A DNA stretch of 63,030 nt from Pseudocercospora fijiensis CIRAD86 (taxonomy: Eukaryota > Ascomycota > Dothideomycetes > Mycosphaerellales > Mycosphaerellaceae), in the NCBI RefSeq assembly GCF_000340215.1, contig NW_006921533.1, positions 4,108,091 through 4,171,120 of the forward strand, read 5' to 3'. Positions 36,622 to 46,185 of this stretch are shown piece by piece; positions within the stretch are counted from its first letter, which is position 1; each line of letters opens with the position of its first letter. Below the pieces are notes generated by a model, which worked only from the letters and a program-made list of their open reading frames with translations, was not told the origin of the DNA and ran no database searches. Position numbers and translations under genes: made by a program.

Positions 36622-38655
36622 TGCTGCGCAGCGCCTGTAGTTACTGTTGGAGGTGTAACGCGATTGAGGGAAGTTCTAAGATTGTTCGAGTCGCTTGGGG
36701 AACGGCCAAGGATTCTGAGGCGGTCAGTATGCTTGTATGTATGCTTGGTATCTTGTGACGTGACGTTCGGTAGTGAATTGGTGTCGGAGGCGAAACACTT
36801 GGTGCAGGCCAGATCGATCTGTCTTGGAGAGAGAGGGAAAGAAGGTGAGTGGGACTCTTTTTGAAGTGCGGTGCTTGACACTAGCGCGAGTTTTCGTGAC
36901 AGTTCGTGCGAGTATTCGAGTATTCACTTGCTCACACTTCCAGCAAGGGATCGCGCGATAGCCTTCAGCTGACTGCGCTCTACAGCTAAATGACTGCAGT
37001 CCTCTGAATGTATACAGTCTTCTTAATTAATATTGATCCTACAACTGCCGGCCTGGAAATCGATGGGAGAGCTTCCAAAGTGGGTTTGCGCGTGAAAGAT
37101 GCATCGACTCAGGCTGAGGAGTACCTTTTCAACATCCAGCATCGGGTTATGGCGGGGAAGCAGTAGAATAGAAGAAATTGAATAGGATGTGCGATCGTTG
37201 AAGCGGATTTGGTCCTAGTAGATAGTGCAAAATAAAGCAGGTGTCTTAGAACTTGCGCCCGGATCCTGTAAATCATGCAACACCTCAATGCAGAGCACAA
37301 AATGCAAGCTACGTTCGCGGGCCAGAATCAGCGATCGTTGCAAAAGATTTCCTTGTCGAAGAAATCACAATGGGCCTGGGTCAGACGGTCTCGCATTTCT
37401 GAGGCCTACGAAACGTCTTAGATGTTCAGCCAGCTCAGAGACATTAGTGGAAAGACCTTTGAAACAGCATCAGCTTCATGCGGCCTGCATAGCGGACTCA
37501 CCAGGCGCAACCTCACGCACAAAAGCCAACCCAATTTCCTCATATTGCCCAGCAGCATCTCAGCCTGGATTCACAGCGGGGCAAAGGTTCAGTGAATTTC
37601 CTCTGCTCCACAAATCCCGTGGCAGATGCGAAGTTCGCGCAGCTTACCAAGAAGATGCGCCTTGCTCCTCGAATACTGTCCACACACCCGGTACGTGTTC
37701 TTCCCACCGTATTCCACGCAAGCCCATACTTCGCGGCCACACTTGCAAGGGGTAACTCTATGTCCACTCTCCGTACCTCTCGTGGCGGAGCGGTATCAGC
37801 AGACAATCTGCGGTCCTTTCAAGGGCGGGTCTGTTTGCCTTCTCCGAAGCCTTAAGACGGACTGCCATATCCACAGGATAGCAGAAGTGGCATAGAGATG
37901 CTCGTGGGATGGGCACAATGTATGTGCGGAGTGTCCCAGCCCTTATCTGCCCCTATTTTCTACCCCCGCTGTCGCTCGCGCCATGCTTTGAGCAGCATCT
38001 GCCCGCAGACTGAGCATCTGGATCCAATTGGCGGCTGGCTCCCCGAAGTGGCGCATTTGCAGCGATCGCTTGCGATGGCTATGCTCGACAGAATTTGGCA
38101 GCCAAATTAGCCTCATAGTCTCGCAGATAGCCGTCCAGGGTATCGGGAGCGAGGTCTGCGGCAGGCGCTGCTATTATGCTAACATCTTTATAGGCCCATC
38201 AGACATTCGGCTGAAACGCCGAGTGCTGGAGGGTCAACACAGTGCCATGCCTTAAACACAGCTGAGGTTATCTGTGCTCTTGTATCAATCCTTGCCCAAG
38301 CTCTTCGCCAGTCTCTACTCCTCTAATTTCTCCATTCTGCAGCAAATTCTGTGCATCAAGGCGTCGACGGATGGGCTTTCGTGAGCGACGGGCGGATGTC
38401 AGTTCTGAATAATTTGAGCAACTTGTTATTTTCTTGGCTACGCGTCGTCTAGCGTGAGAGTCATTGGCGTATGTACAGAATGGAAATTGAAATATGCATG
38501 GCTGTGAATGGATGACGCGAGGTCGACGCGTGAAGTCCGAAAGTGCCAAGCATGGCAGGACCCAGTCTTTGCAGCTTCCTCCCTCCTTCCCTGTACGCAC
38601 GCCTACACTATCTTGCTAGAGCTACGCATCGTCTGCATACTATCTCAAGAACGTC
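36622..38655. other. Intergenic, 2.0 kb, with a possible small gene
   Basis: 36,622-37,100 is the promoter side of the coiled-coil gene. The stretch 37,476-38,110 on the minus strand has Cys-rich fragments with good splice signals (see the tentative entry). I see nothing firm in the remainder. Confidence 0.4.
37476..38110 (-). CDS. Tentative multi-exon small Cys-rich protein
   Basis: Unconfirmed. One minus-strand frame reads DRCKCATSGSQPPIG then RCSVCGQM (about 38,060-37,990). Another reads TPCKCGREVWACVEYGG then RVCGQYSRSKAHLL (about 37,755-37,645) and ends at a strong donor, TTGGTAAGC. A last open piece, AAGQYEEIGLAFVREVAPGE then SAMQAA, runs to a stop at 37,476-37,478. The paired CxC...CxxCG spacing resembles small zinc-ribbon proteins found in fungi. 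I could not close the gene: the last acceptor that keeps frame would be a non-standard GAG, and no clean start was found. It may be a decayed gene or chance. Confidence 0.2.
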
Positions 38656-39198
38656 TCAGACATCTAATACCGGTCCTTCATCCCCATAAATCGGATCTCC
38701 AACAAACCATCCCAGAGTCTTGATCTTCTCAACCCGCCCTTCCTCCCCCTTCTTCCCATAGCACATATCGCAATTACAGCCTGTGGGATAGCTTCCAACC
38801 ATCTCAAACCCACCACTTAGATCCTCCTCCACCAGCCTATGCGCTACACCAGCCGGTACGACGATCACATCTCCCTTCTCAACTTCAGTCTCGACCTTCG
38901 ACGCATTATCCTCGTGGCCGAAGCATAATCTAGCCTTGCCATGGGAGATGGAGAGGACTTCGTGCGAAGTGGAGTGGAAGTGAGAGGTCGAGTACATTGT
39001 GTATCGCCATTGCGGTGTCGCAACTCCGATGGACGAGAGATGGGACTCGATTTCCGAGGCTGTTGTACTCCTCGGGAAGGCAGATTTGTAGAGCAGGAGC
39101 GGCTTATTTTGAATTGATGTGTTGGGTGTTAGACCATGCGATGGGATTTGGTGTTTCAAGACACGAAGGTCTTTGAGCGGAGTCAGCTTCAGCGCCAT
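38656..39198 (-). CDS. Cupin-domain protein, YjlB-like
   Basis: A single exon of 180 aa from ATG 39,198. The cupin motif 1 region reads SHFHSTSHEVLSISHGKARL (H-x-H then H-E, metal-binding). Motif 2 reads KGDVIVVPAGVAHRLVEED. The arrangement and the following GSYPTG segment resemble the YjlB-type cupins of bacteria and fungi, whose reaction is not well defined. After motif 2 there is an unusual CNCDMCYG stretch with three close cysteines. It lies 246 bp downstream of the biuret/allophanate hydrolase gene, same strand, so it may belong to the same cluster. Confidence 0.8.
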   Translation of the reverse strand: MALKLTPLKDLRVLKHQIPSHGLTPNTSIQNKPLLLYKSAFPRSTTASEIESHLSSIGVATPQWRYTMYSTSHFHSTSHEVLSISHGKARLCFGHEDNASKVETEVEKGDVIVVPAGVAHRLVEEDLSGGFEMVGSYPTGCNCDMCYGKKGEEGRVEKIKTLGWFVGDPIYGDEGPVLDV

Positions 39199-39444
39199 TC
39201 TGGATTTCGCATTGTTGATGCAACAGGGTAAGCACGAAGTGTCTACTTTCTCCTCGCAATCATGCTTGTCATGTACACTTCTTACGTCATAGGTGCTTCA
39301 CGTGCGGTATGTGTGAAATGGTGGTGTGATTGAAAGCGATCATCTTGTGAAGATCTACATTGCAACAACCATGACAGTGAATGAACGCTCCAACGTGACA
39401 ATCATCTCGCGAGATGCAAATGCAAATGCTAGGGTATCGTCTCC

Positions 39445-41571
39445 TCATGTTGTCCGTTCGAACTCGCGAGCAATATCGTAGACCCTGCCATCAGTGCCAG
39501 GAGCACCGAGCAGCGTCACTCCGAATGGCAGTCTCTCACCGTTGGTCGCTTGGTGTATAGATGCAGGCAGGGCAATGCCGCAGAGATCGAGAACGTTCGC
39601 GAAGTGTGTGAAGTATCCGAGCTTGGCATTCAAGGCCAATGGATCTGCCTCCATCTCTGCGACCGTAGGATGGCAGGTCGTGGTTGGCACCAGTAGAACA
39701 TCTATGTTCTTGAAGATTTTGGCAGCTTCACGGGTGTATTTGGCCTGTAGATGTTGGTCTCGAAACACTTGCCAAGGCTTAATGTCCTTGTTCAGCGCAG
39801 CTTCAAAGACCTTCTTCGTCGCCGGCTGAAACTTGTTGAGATTGCTGGCAATGAAGTCTGGTCCAATGCAAGCAATACGCTCTTGGACCAGGGAAGCATC
39901 GTACAGGAGATCACTACCGCCTTCGAAAGGCTCCCACTCGACCTCATGTGGGGTTCCACCAGCTCTCTTCAGTCTCTCAACGGCAGCGATGAATTGTGAC
40001 TGGTAGGTCTGGGAGCAGTTGCTCAACGCAGATGCTGGCGGAACCCCAAATCTGAACCCGGCGGCTTTGACGCCTCGAAACTCAGACTGCCACAGTGCAA
40101 GCGACAGTGGCGATTTGGCATACGGATCATTTTCATCTATGCCTGTGTCTGCAGCAAGCCAAACTTTCCTAGCATCTTCCACTGTTGATGCCATTATGGT
40201 GATAGTGTCCAGGCTCTGACAAGCTGGTGCGAGACCCCTTGCGCTGAGCGTTCCTTTCGTCGGCTTGTGGCCGACAAGTCCATTGAAAGCTGCCGGCACT
40301 CTTCCGGAGCCCGCTGTGTCTGTGCCTAGAGCAAAGGATACCAGTCCAGCCGCAACAGCTACAGCGGAGCCAGAAGATGAGCCACCCGAGATACGATTAT
40401 TTCCATAGACACTTCGAGGTGTGCCGTAGGGCGAGCGGCATCCTGACAAGCCTGTCGCAAGTTGATCCATATTAGTTTTGCCGACGAATATTGCTCCAGC
40501 CTCCAGCAGGTCTTCCACGACTCTTGCGCTTTGTTGTGGCACAAATGCATATGCTTCACAGCCGTTAGTAGTCTTGACACCGGCGACGTCGATGTTGTCT
40601 TTGACTCCAAATGGAACACCATATAGCTCAGGGAGTGGTTTGCTGGCAAATTGATCTTCCACTGCCTTCGCGGCTCGAAGTAACTTCTCGGGTTCCTCGA
40701 CATGAGTCCAGACGGCAGGATCTTTCTTTTTGAAGTCTTCGATGCGGGCGCTGATTTGCTTGATGACCTCCGTGGGGCGCAACTGCCCAGAGCTATACTG
40801 CTTGCGAAGTGCAGACAAGGAGATGTCTCCTGTGAAGCCGGGCGGCGTTGTTGGTGGTGTTTGTGTCTGAGGTGGTGCGTAACTCAGCAATTCGTTCGAT
40901 GTGCCAACGAAGCCAAAAAGGCCGTCGTAGGAGCAAAGCATGTCTAATGTGCTCGTGTAGAAAGCAGAGTCGAAGCCATCAGTGCAATCTGACAGCACGC
41001 AGACCTCAAAGCCTCTGTCGGCGCATTCTCGTGCAGTAGTGCTGACGCAGCATTCTGTCGTCACTCCAGCGAACAGAAGGTGGGTAATACCTCGAGCGAG
41101 AAGTGTGCGATGTAAAGATGTGTCCCACATCGAGCCTTTGCCAGGTTTGTCGATGACAGATTCACCAGGAATGGGCGTGAGCTCGTCAATAATGCCGTGC
41201 CCGTATTCACCTCGCACAAGTAATCTGCCCATGGGCCCTTGGTCTCCAATCGTCATGGTGTGATGCCCTGATGGTGCAGATACTTGTCTCAGTCGCTTTG
41301 ACGCAGGCAGATCAGATAGGTCCGGTTTGTGGCCTTCTCGCGTGTGAATGACCTGGAGACCCAGTGCTCGCGCCGCTTCAAGCGCTTTTCGCGTTCGTGG
41401 GACAATGTTCCTGACCTTCTTGAATATTTCGTCGTTGCCACACTGGATCATGCCGAAGCCGCTGAGGTCCACGAAATCCCGCTGCATGTCGATGATTATG
41501 AGTGCTGTTGACTCTTGCGGGAACTTGTAGGGATACGGCCTTGCCGAAGGGAGTTCCATGGTCGCCGCCAT
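39445..41571 (-). CDS. Fused biuret hydrolase (isochorismatase fold)-allophanate hydrolase (amidase)
   Basis: A single exon of 708 aa from ATG 41,571. Residues about 18-232 form a cysteine hydrolase of the isochorismatase family. Asp28 (IIIDMQRDF), Lys142 (VIDKPGKG) and Cys175 (GVTTECCV) form the triad, with HTREGHKPDLSDLP and GPMGRLLVRGE as in biuret hydrolases. A Pro/Thr-rich linker (233-245) leads to an amidase-signature domain (about 247-708). Its Lys324 (GVKDNIDVAG), Ser398 (GGSSSGSAV) and Ser422 (GTDTAGSGRVPAAF) keep the spacing of allophanate hydrolase. The C-terminal decarboxylating domain of AtzF/DUR1,2 is absent. Predicted role: biuret or a similar ureide to allophanate, then to carbamate-level products with ammonia release, in the cytosol. 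Other ureides remain possible substrates. Confidence 0.87.
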   Translation of the reverse strand: MAATMELPSARPYPYKFPQESTALIIIDMQRDFVDLSGFGMIQCGNDEIFKKVRNIVPRTRKALEAARALGLQVIHTREGHKPDLSDLPASKRLRQVSAPSGHHTMTIGDQGPMGRLLVRGEYGHGIIDELTPIPGESVIDKPGKGSMWDTSLHRTLLARGITHLLFAGVTTECCVSTTARECADRGFEVCVLSDCTDGFDSAFYTSTLDMLCSYDGLFGFVGTSNELLSYAPPQTQTPPTTPPGFTGDISLSALRKQYSSGQLRPTEVIKQISARIEDFKKKDPAVWTHVEEPEKLLRAAKAVEDQFASKPLPELYGVPFGVKDNIDVAGVKTTNGCEAYAFVPQQSARVVEDLLEAGAIFVGKTNMDQLATGLSGCRSPYGTPRSVYGNNRISGGSSSGSAVAVAAGLVSFALGTDTAGSGRVPAAFNGLVGHKPTKGTLSARGLAPACQSLDTITIMASTVEDARKVWLAADTGIDENDPYAKSPLSLALWQSEFRGVKAAGFRFGVPPASALSNCSQTYQSQFIAAVERLKRAGGTPHEVEWEPFEGGSDLLYDASLVQERIACIGPDFIASNLNKFQPATKKVFEAALNKDIKPWQVFRDQHLQAKYTREAAKIFKNIDVLLVPTTTCHPTVAEMEADPLALNAKLGYFTHFANVLDLCGIALPASIHQATNGERLPFGVTLLGAPGTDGRVYDIAREFERTT

Positions 41572-42100
41572 ATCTGGGAGGTGAGGTGCTGGAGGAGAAG
41601 GTGTGAGAGAGCACGATCACACGCGACCGAGGAAGAGTCAGAGTCAGAACAGTGCGAGGTAACCAACAGTCAATCTGTACAGACCAAAGCCGCCGGCTCT
41701 ATGTATACACATAGCTCGCCCGGCATGCGTGCAGTAAGGTTCGGCACCTCATGGTGGTGCAGAGAAGTATATCCTTCCCGCGGCCAGTCATTGGCTTGGA
41801 CACGGCGTTCGAGACAGCGTCGACACGTGCGATATGCCGCGGCCTGTAGGTCGATGCATCTGTACGGCCAACATACATAGATAAGGGTGAGGCGTGGCTC
41901 GCAGGGAGCGAGGGCATGTTCAAATGCCAAGCTTTGTCCGGGCCGACGGCCCATCGGCTGGCGCTTGCCGTGCGTTTGCCAATTCACAAGCATACTACTC
42001 TGTCATCATCCTCCACCACCATCACCACCACCACCACCACCACCTTATCTGCGCCCTGAGAGGGTTCCTGGCCAAAATCTGAGATCGCAAAATCCAGCAT
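41572..42100. promoter_or_regulatory. Promoter region of the hydrolase fusion, with GATA motifs
   Basis: 529 bp lie between the fusion gene start and the 3' end of the oxygenase, both on the minus strand. AGATAAG occurs at 41,879-41,885 and GATAAG on the minus strand at 42,044-42,049. These fit HGATAR, the site of AreA/NIT2-type nitrogen regulators. A (CCA)n tract occupies 42,009-42,045. Confidence 0.5.
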
Positions 42101-43134
42101 CTACGCTGTTACCGAATTCTCTATGAACGTCTTGGTCTTGGCCTCCTCCTTGGTCAGTCGAGACTGCGCCAAACGCTTCCACACATAATCACCCGCCACG
42201 ATGGGATCGTAGCACGCCTTGCCGCCCTCCGGAATACACGTTGGCAAAGGCTGCAGAACCGTGTCGTATGATGGTCCAAAGAACTAGGAAGTGTTGTGGA
42301 CCACTATCGCGTTCCAAGACTGGCAGCTTGCAATGTATTTGTTTTGATTACTAATCGTATATATATCTCGACTACCGAGGCTAGCAAACTTCGATAGCTA
42401 AAGGCTCTTAGACTCTACAACTATAGGCCTAGGTATGTTTATATTATATATAATATAGCTATCTATAAGGTTCTAGGAATACGATACTAGTTTTAGAGAA
42501 TATTATAATTTTAGTTTCTATATATATCTATGCCCTAGTTTATAAAGGAAAATTTACTAATCTTACAATTCTTAATTATAGTTATGCTTTTTTAAGTTAT
42601 ATAGTAGTTTGTTCTAGCTATAGTATAGTAGTTTGTTCTAGCTATAGTATATAGTTTAGTAGGGCTTAGTATAAGTACTAGTATCTAAGTAGTAGTTTGC
42701 TGCTAGTCTAGACGCGCGCTATCAATTCCCTTAGACTCTTAGTTAGTAGGCTTTAAATATTTAGTTAGAAAACGAAATATATCTATAGTAAATACTAAGT
42801 ACTACTTAGCTAATTACTATAGTAAGAGAGAATAGGACTTTAGCTATATACTAAAATAGCGATTTAGACTTTAGTAGTAAATTTACTAGTAGTAAAAGTT
42901 ATTAACCTTAGCTTAAAATATATAAATAAAATTTAATTATTTAGGCTATATATAGAATATATACTAAAAGAATAGATATACTACCTTAGTAGAGGCCTAG
43001 ATATATTATATATAACCCCCTAATTACTAGTAGTTATCCTCTAGCTAGTAAGTCTAGTAGTATAATTCTTAGAGATTAATAGCTTTAAGCTATACTATCT
43101 AGCTATTATAGATTTAGCTATTATACTAGTTATT

Positions 43135-43740
43135 TCTACTACTAGTCCCCCGATAAATTATATAGTTTAAAGTATAGAATACTAAATTACTAACTTCTAA
43201 ATAGAGATAGGTCGATTAGTAGAGGTCGGTTAACGGTTCGACTAATAGTTCGATTTATAGTTTGATTAATAGTTTGATTAATAGTTTGATTAATAGTTTG
43301 ATTAATAGTTTGATTAATAGTTTGATTAATAGTTTAATTAGTAGTTTAAATAGAAGTTAGATTACTAATAATAGTTTAATTCAAAACGTAATTAGTAGTT
43401 TAATTAATAGTCTAATTAATAGTTTAACTAACTGTTTGATTAGTAGTTTAATTAGTAGTTTGATTAATAGTTTAATTAGTAGTTCGACTAGTAGTTTTAG
43501 TTTAACAGAAACTTTAATTAGTATTATAGTAGTAGCTAGTCCCCCGATAAATAGTTTAATTAGTAGTTTAATTAGTAGTTTTAGTTTAATAGAAATTTTA
43601 ATTAGTATTTTACTAGTAGCTAGTCCCCCGATAAATTATATAATTTAAAGTATATAGTACTAAATTACTAACTTCTAAATAGAGATAGGTCGATTAGTAG
43701 GTCGATTAGTAGGTCGATTAGTAGATCGATTAGCAGTTTA
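43135..43740. repeat. Large direct repeat of about 480 bp period
   Basis: CTAGTCCCCCGATAAATTAT and the following stretch through GAGATAGGTCGATTAGTAG occur at about 43,143-43,222 and again at about 43,620-43,702. A shorter copy of the CTAGTCCCCCGATAAAT start sits at about 43,538. Confidence 0.8.
43230..43500. repeat. AGTTTGATTAAT 12-bp minisatellite
   Basis: About twenty units of AGTTTGATTAAT and AGTTTAATTAGT occur in tandem. A shorter array at 43,540-43,590 and degenerate units on to about 44,340 show that most of the insertion grew from this motif. Confidence 0.88.
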
Positions 43741-44616
43741 ATTAGTAGTTTAGCTAGCAGTATAACTAGTAGCTGATCTGCTAGTAACGGTTGATTTAAA
43801 ATCTCGTTAGTAGTCTAATTAGTAGTTCAACTAGCAGCTTAACTAGCAGTCTAACTAGTCGTTTCATTAGCAATTTTACAAATAGCTCGATTAACTATTT
43901 AAGTAATAGTTTAATTAGCAGTTCGATCACTAGTTTTAGTGTAACAAAAATTTCAGTTAGTATTTTCTTAGTAGTTTCTTTAATAGTTTTATTAGTAGTT
44001 TTATTAATAGTCCTATTAGCGGTTTTGTTGGTGGTATTGTTTCTAGTTTAGTTAGTAGTCTTAGTACTTTAATTAGTAGTCCTATTTATAGGTTAGCTTA
44101 TAGTCTTAGTAGTTTTAATTAGTAGTCTTATTAACAGTTTTATTAGCAGTTTTATTAATAGTCCTATTAGTAGTTTTACTAACTATTTTACTATTAGTGC
44201 CATTTGAGTTATCAGTTTTATTATCAGTTTTATTATTAGTTCTTTTATTAGGTTCACTAATAGTTTAGCTAATAGTTTATCTAATAGTCTATCTAACAGT
44301 TTACCTAATAGTTTAATTAATAGGTTTGTTAATAGTTTTCTTAATACCTAGTCCTACTAGTAGCTGCCTACTAGTAGCCCTACTAATAGTCTAATAGTCT
44401 AAAGTTACTAGTAGCTCTACAGCCTCTACTAATAGCTTTATTAAAATTAATAGTACTATTAGTAGTCTTACTAATATTTTCGCTACGGGGACCTTTATAC
44501 TAGTCGATAGGCTTCGTATTTAGTAGAATATAGCTATATCTAGGTCTTTAGTCTACGTTAAGCTCCTACTAAATTTTTATTAGCGTTTTACGCTTATATC
44601 CGGGTTTCGTTAAGCG

Positions 44617-45124
44617 CTTTCGATTTACGTTCTACGCTAAAATCTAGGATAAGTTAAACTTCCCTTTAATCTTTAATTAAATATTACTTCTACTAAAATT
44701 CTTAGCTAATTATTTCGGTCTTAGCGGACAACTTAGATTTTCGCGGGCGGTAGGCGCGGTATCTAGATTAGTAGCTACGGTACTAATTATTTCGGTATTA
44801 GCGGACAACTTAGATTTTAATACTAGCTAATACTAGCTAATAGTCCGAGCTAATACTAGCTAACACTAGCTAATACTAGCTAATACTAGCTAGCTAACAC
44901 TAGCTAATACCTACGCTAAAATCCGGGGCAAGTCAAATTTCCCTTTAATATTTGTTTCGATTGACGTTCTACGCTGAAATCCGGGGTAAGTCAAATTTCC
45001 CTTCAATCTTTGATTGAATATTACTTCTGCGAAATTTCTCAGCCAATCATTTCGGTCTTGGCGGACAACTTGGATTTTCGCGGGCGGTAGCCGCGGTGTC
45101 TAGATTGGCAGCTGCGCTGCCAAT
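44617..45124. repeat. Tandem copies, one RIP-mutated and one nearly intact
   Basis: 44,617-44,787 and 44,954-45,124 are homologous over about 170 bp and end in the same hairpin. A third partial copy is at about 44,921-44,953. The region 44,815-44,912 holds a TAATACTAGC repeat. Differences between the two main copies are almost all C to T or G to A, in the first copy. Confidence 0.85.
45104..45124. repeat. Terminal hairpin, 9-bp arms
   Basis: ATTGGCAGC, three bases TGC, then GCTGCCAAT: a perfect 9-bp inverted repeat. A mutated version is at 44,767-44,787. It sits at the junction with the oxygenase gene, so it is likely the end of the inserted element. Confidence 0.8.
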
Positions 45125-46185
45125 AATGGGATGGAGTATCGCTCGCATCCTGTGCTGTTATGCACTCTGTGAACAGTCGAGATGAAAACATCGTTGCTCC
45201 AGCGCCCAAGCATGTCCCCGACGTTTACCACAAACGTCCCTTCCACGGGCGGAGCCTGAATCCACTGGCCATCGACATTCAGGATCTGTAACGCAGGCTG
45301 TTCGCCCTGACATAAAATGGTGATGGCTTCTATATCAGTGTGCGCTCCGATTCCAAGAGCATCAGGATCGCGCGGATCTTGTGCTGGGTACTTCAGCAGT
45401 CGCAGCATGGCTCCAGGATGCTTCACTGCAGAGTCAAAGTAATCGTCCGGAAGCTCCAGAACCTTGGCAAGAAGCTTTACAAGTCGACGTGCCAGCATGA
45501 GAACGCTCCCGTAGTATGCAGCCACGTTGTCCTTAAAGCCACTCATTCGTGGCCAAGCATTTTCGCCCTGCATGGGACTATCTTGCTCGAATTCTGCTGT
45601 TCATCAGCGATCCACATTCCAGAGAGAAATTCGTTTCTTTCACCGGATTCGACCAACCTTCGCCGGCGTCGCCATCCCATAGCGGGTCTAGGGCAGCTTC
45701 ATACCCACAATTGAAGGCCTCATTGAGATCGGCTCGCTTCGACTCATCTGTCCGTACTTCTGCAATGGGCTCGTAGCCATGCAGGACCTTATTCTTCTTG
45801 TAATGGATTTCGGATTTGACTTCAAGAGATTGGTCGAAGAAAGCCTTGGCCGTGGCGAAGATGTTACGAATCACATCTTGAGGTACTTGGTGATCCTGGA
45901 GCGAAAAGCAACATTAACGAGTCAATTCACGACTCTTATCATCATGGACTGACCTTGATGTAGAAGAATCCTACGCGGGTACACGCATCGCGCAATTGGT
46001 CGATGATCTCTTGTTCCGGTGCAGCCAGAGATATCGTCGGGATTTCATTGAAATCTGCTTTTCGAGCTGTATTGCCAGCCAGATGGCGTTTACGGCCGGA
46101 GAAAGAGGTGAACTGTGTGAATCACACGATCAGTATTCTTTTTGGTCTTCAAAGTGAATAACTAGTTCGCACGCACCTCGGTCAT

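Larger units (their letters stand above)
42284..45126. mobile_element. 2.84-kb RIP-mutated insertion in the oxygenase gene
   Basis: The segment separates CCA from TTCTTTGG codons of one gene, so it is foreign to it. It is very AT/TA-rich, mostly minisatellite-like, and has no coding capacity that I can recognise. One edge is an ATTGGCAGC/GCTGCCAAT hairpin (45,104-45,124); the other is CTAG/T at 42,284-42,287 (read on the minus strand). The 2-bp TT at both junctions is the only possible target duplication. Its class is unknown: a non-autonomous element, with a Helitron-like insertion without duplication as one option. Confidence 0.75.
42101..46185 (-). pseudogene. 2OG-Fe(II) dioxygenase (IPNS/thymine-hydroxylase-like), split by insertion
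   Basis: Exons 46185-46177, 46112-45954, 45895-45658 and 45596-45127, then 2,843 bp of foreign DNA, then 42283-42101. Without the insertion the exons sum to 1,059 nt, a 352-aa protein. DIOX_N covers about residues 15-135 (FNEIPTISL, RVGFFYIK). The oxygenase core has AHTD (Fe ligands H and D), TVHRV (third ligand) and RYS (2OG-binding R-x-S). The tail reads FFGPSYDTVLQPLPTC and VAGDYVWKRLA, as in fungal relatives. The broken gene reads a stop nine codons after the breakpoint. It keeps all iron and 2OG ligands but loses about 60 residues. Intron 3 (donor GTTGGT, 61 nt) is the least certain. It is divergent from the NCS1 permease. Confidence 0.85.

Noticed and set aside
37225..37755. 176-codon plus-strand frame
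   Set aside because: No ATG-supported family signal, rich in Ser/Arg/Cys at random, and antisense to the tentative Cys-rich fragments.
43436..43648. 70-codon frame of Ser/Leu/Ile repeats
   Set aside because: Translation of the AT-rich 12-bp minisatellite; no biological protein expected.
42284..45126. The insertion acting as a spliced intron of the oxygenase
   Set aside because: The far end looks like an acceptor (CCTAG), but there is no GT donor at the gene-side edge (CCATTATTGG), and the length is far beyond other introns here.
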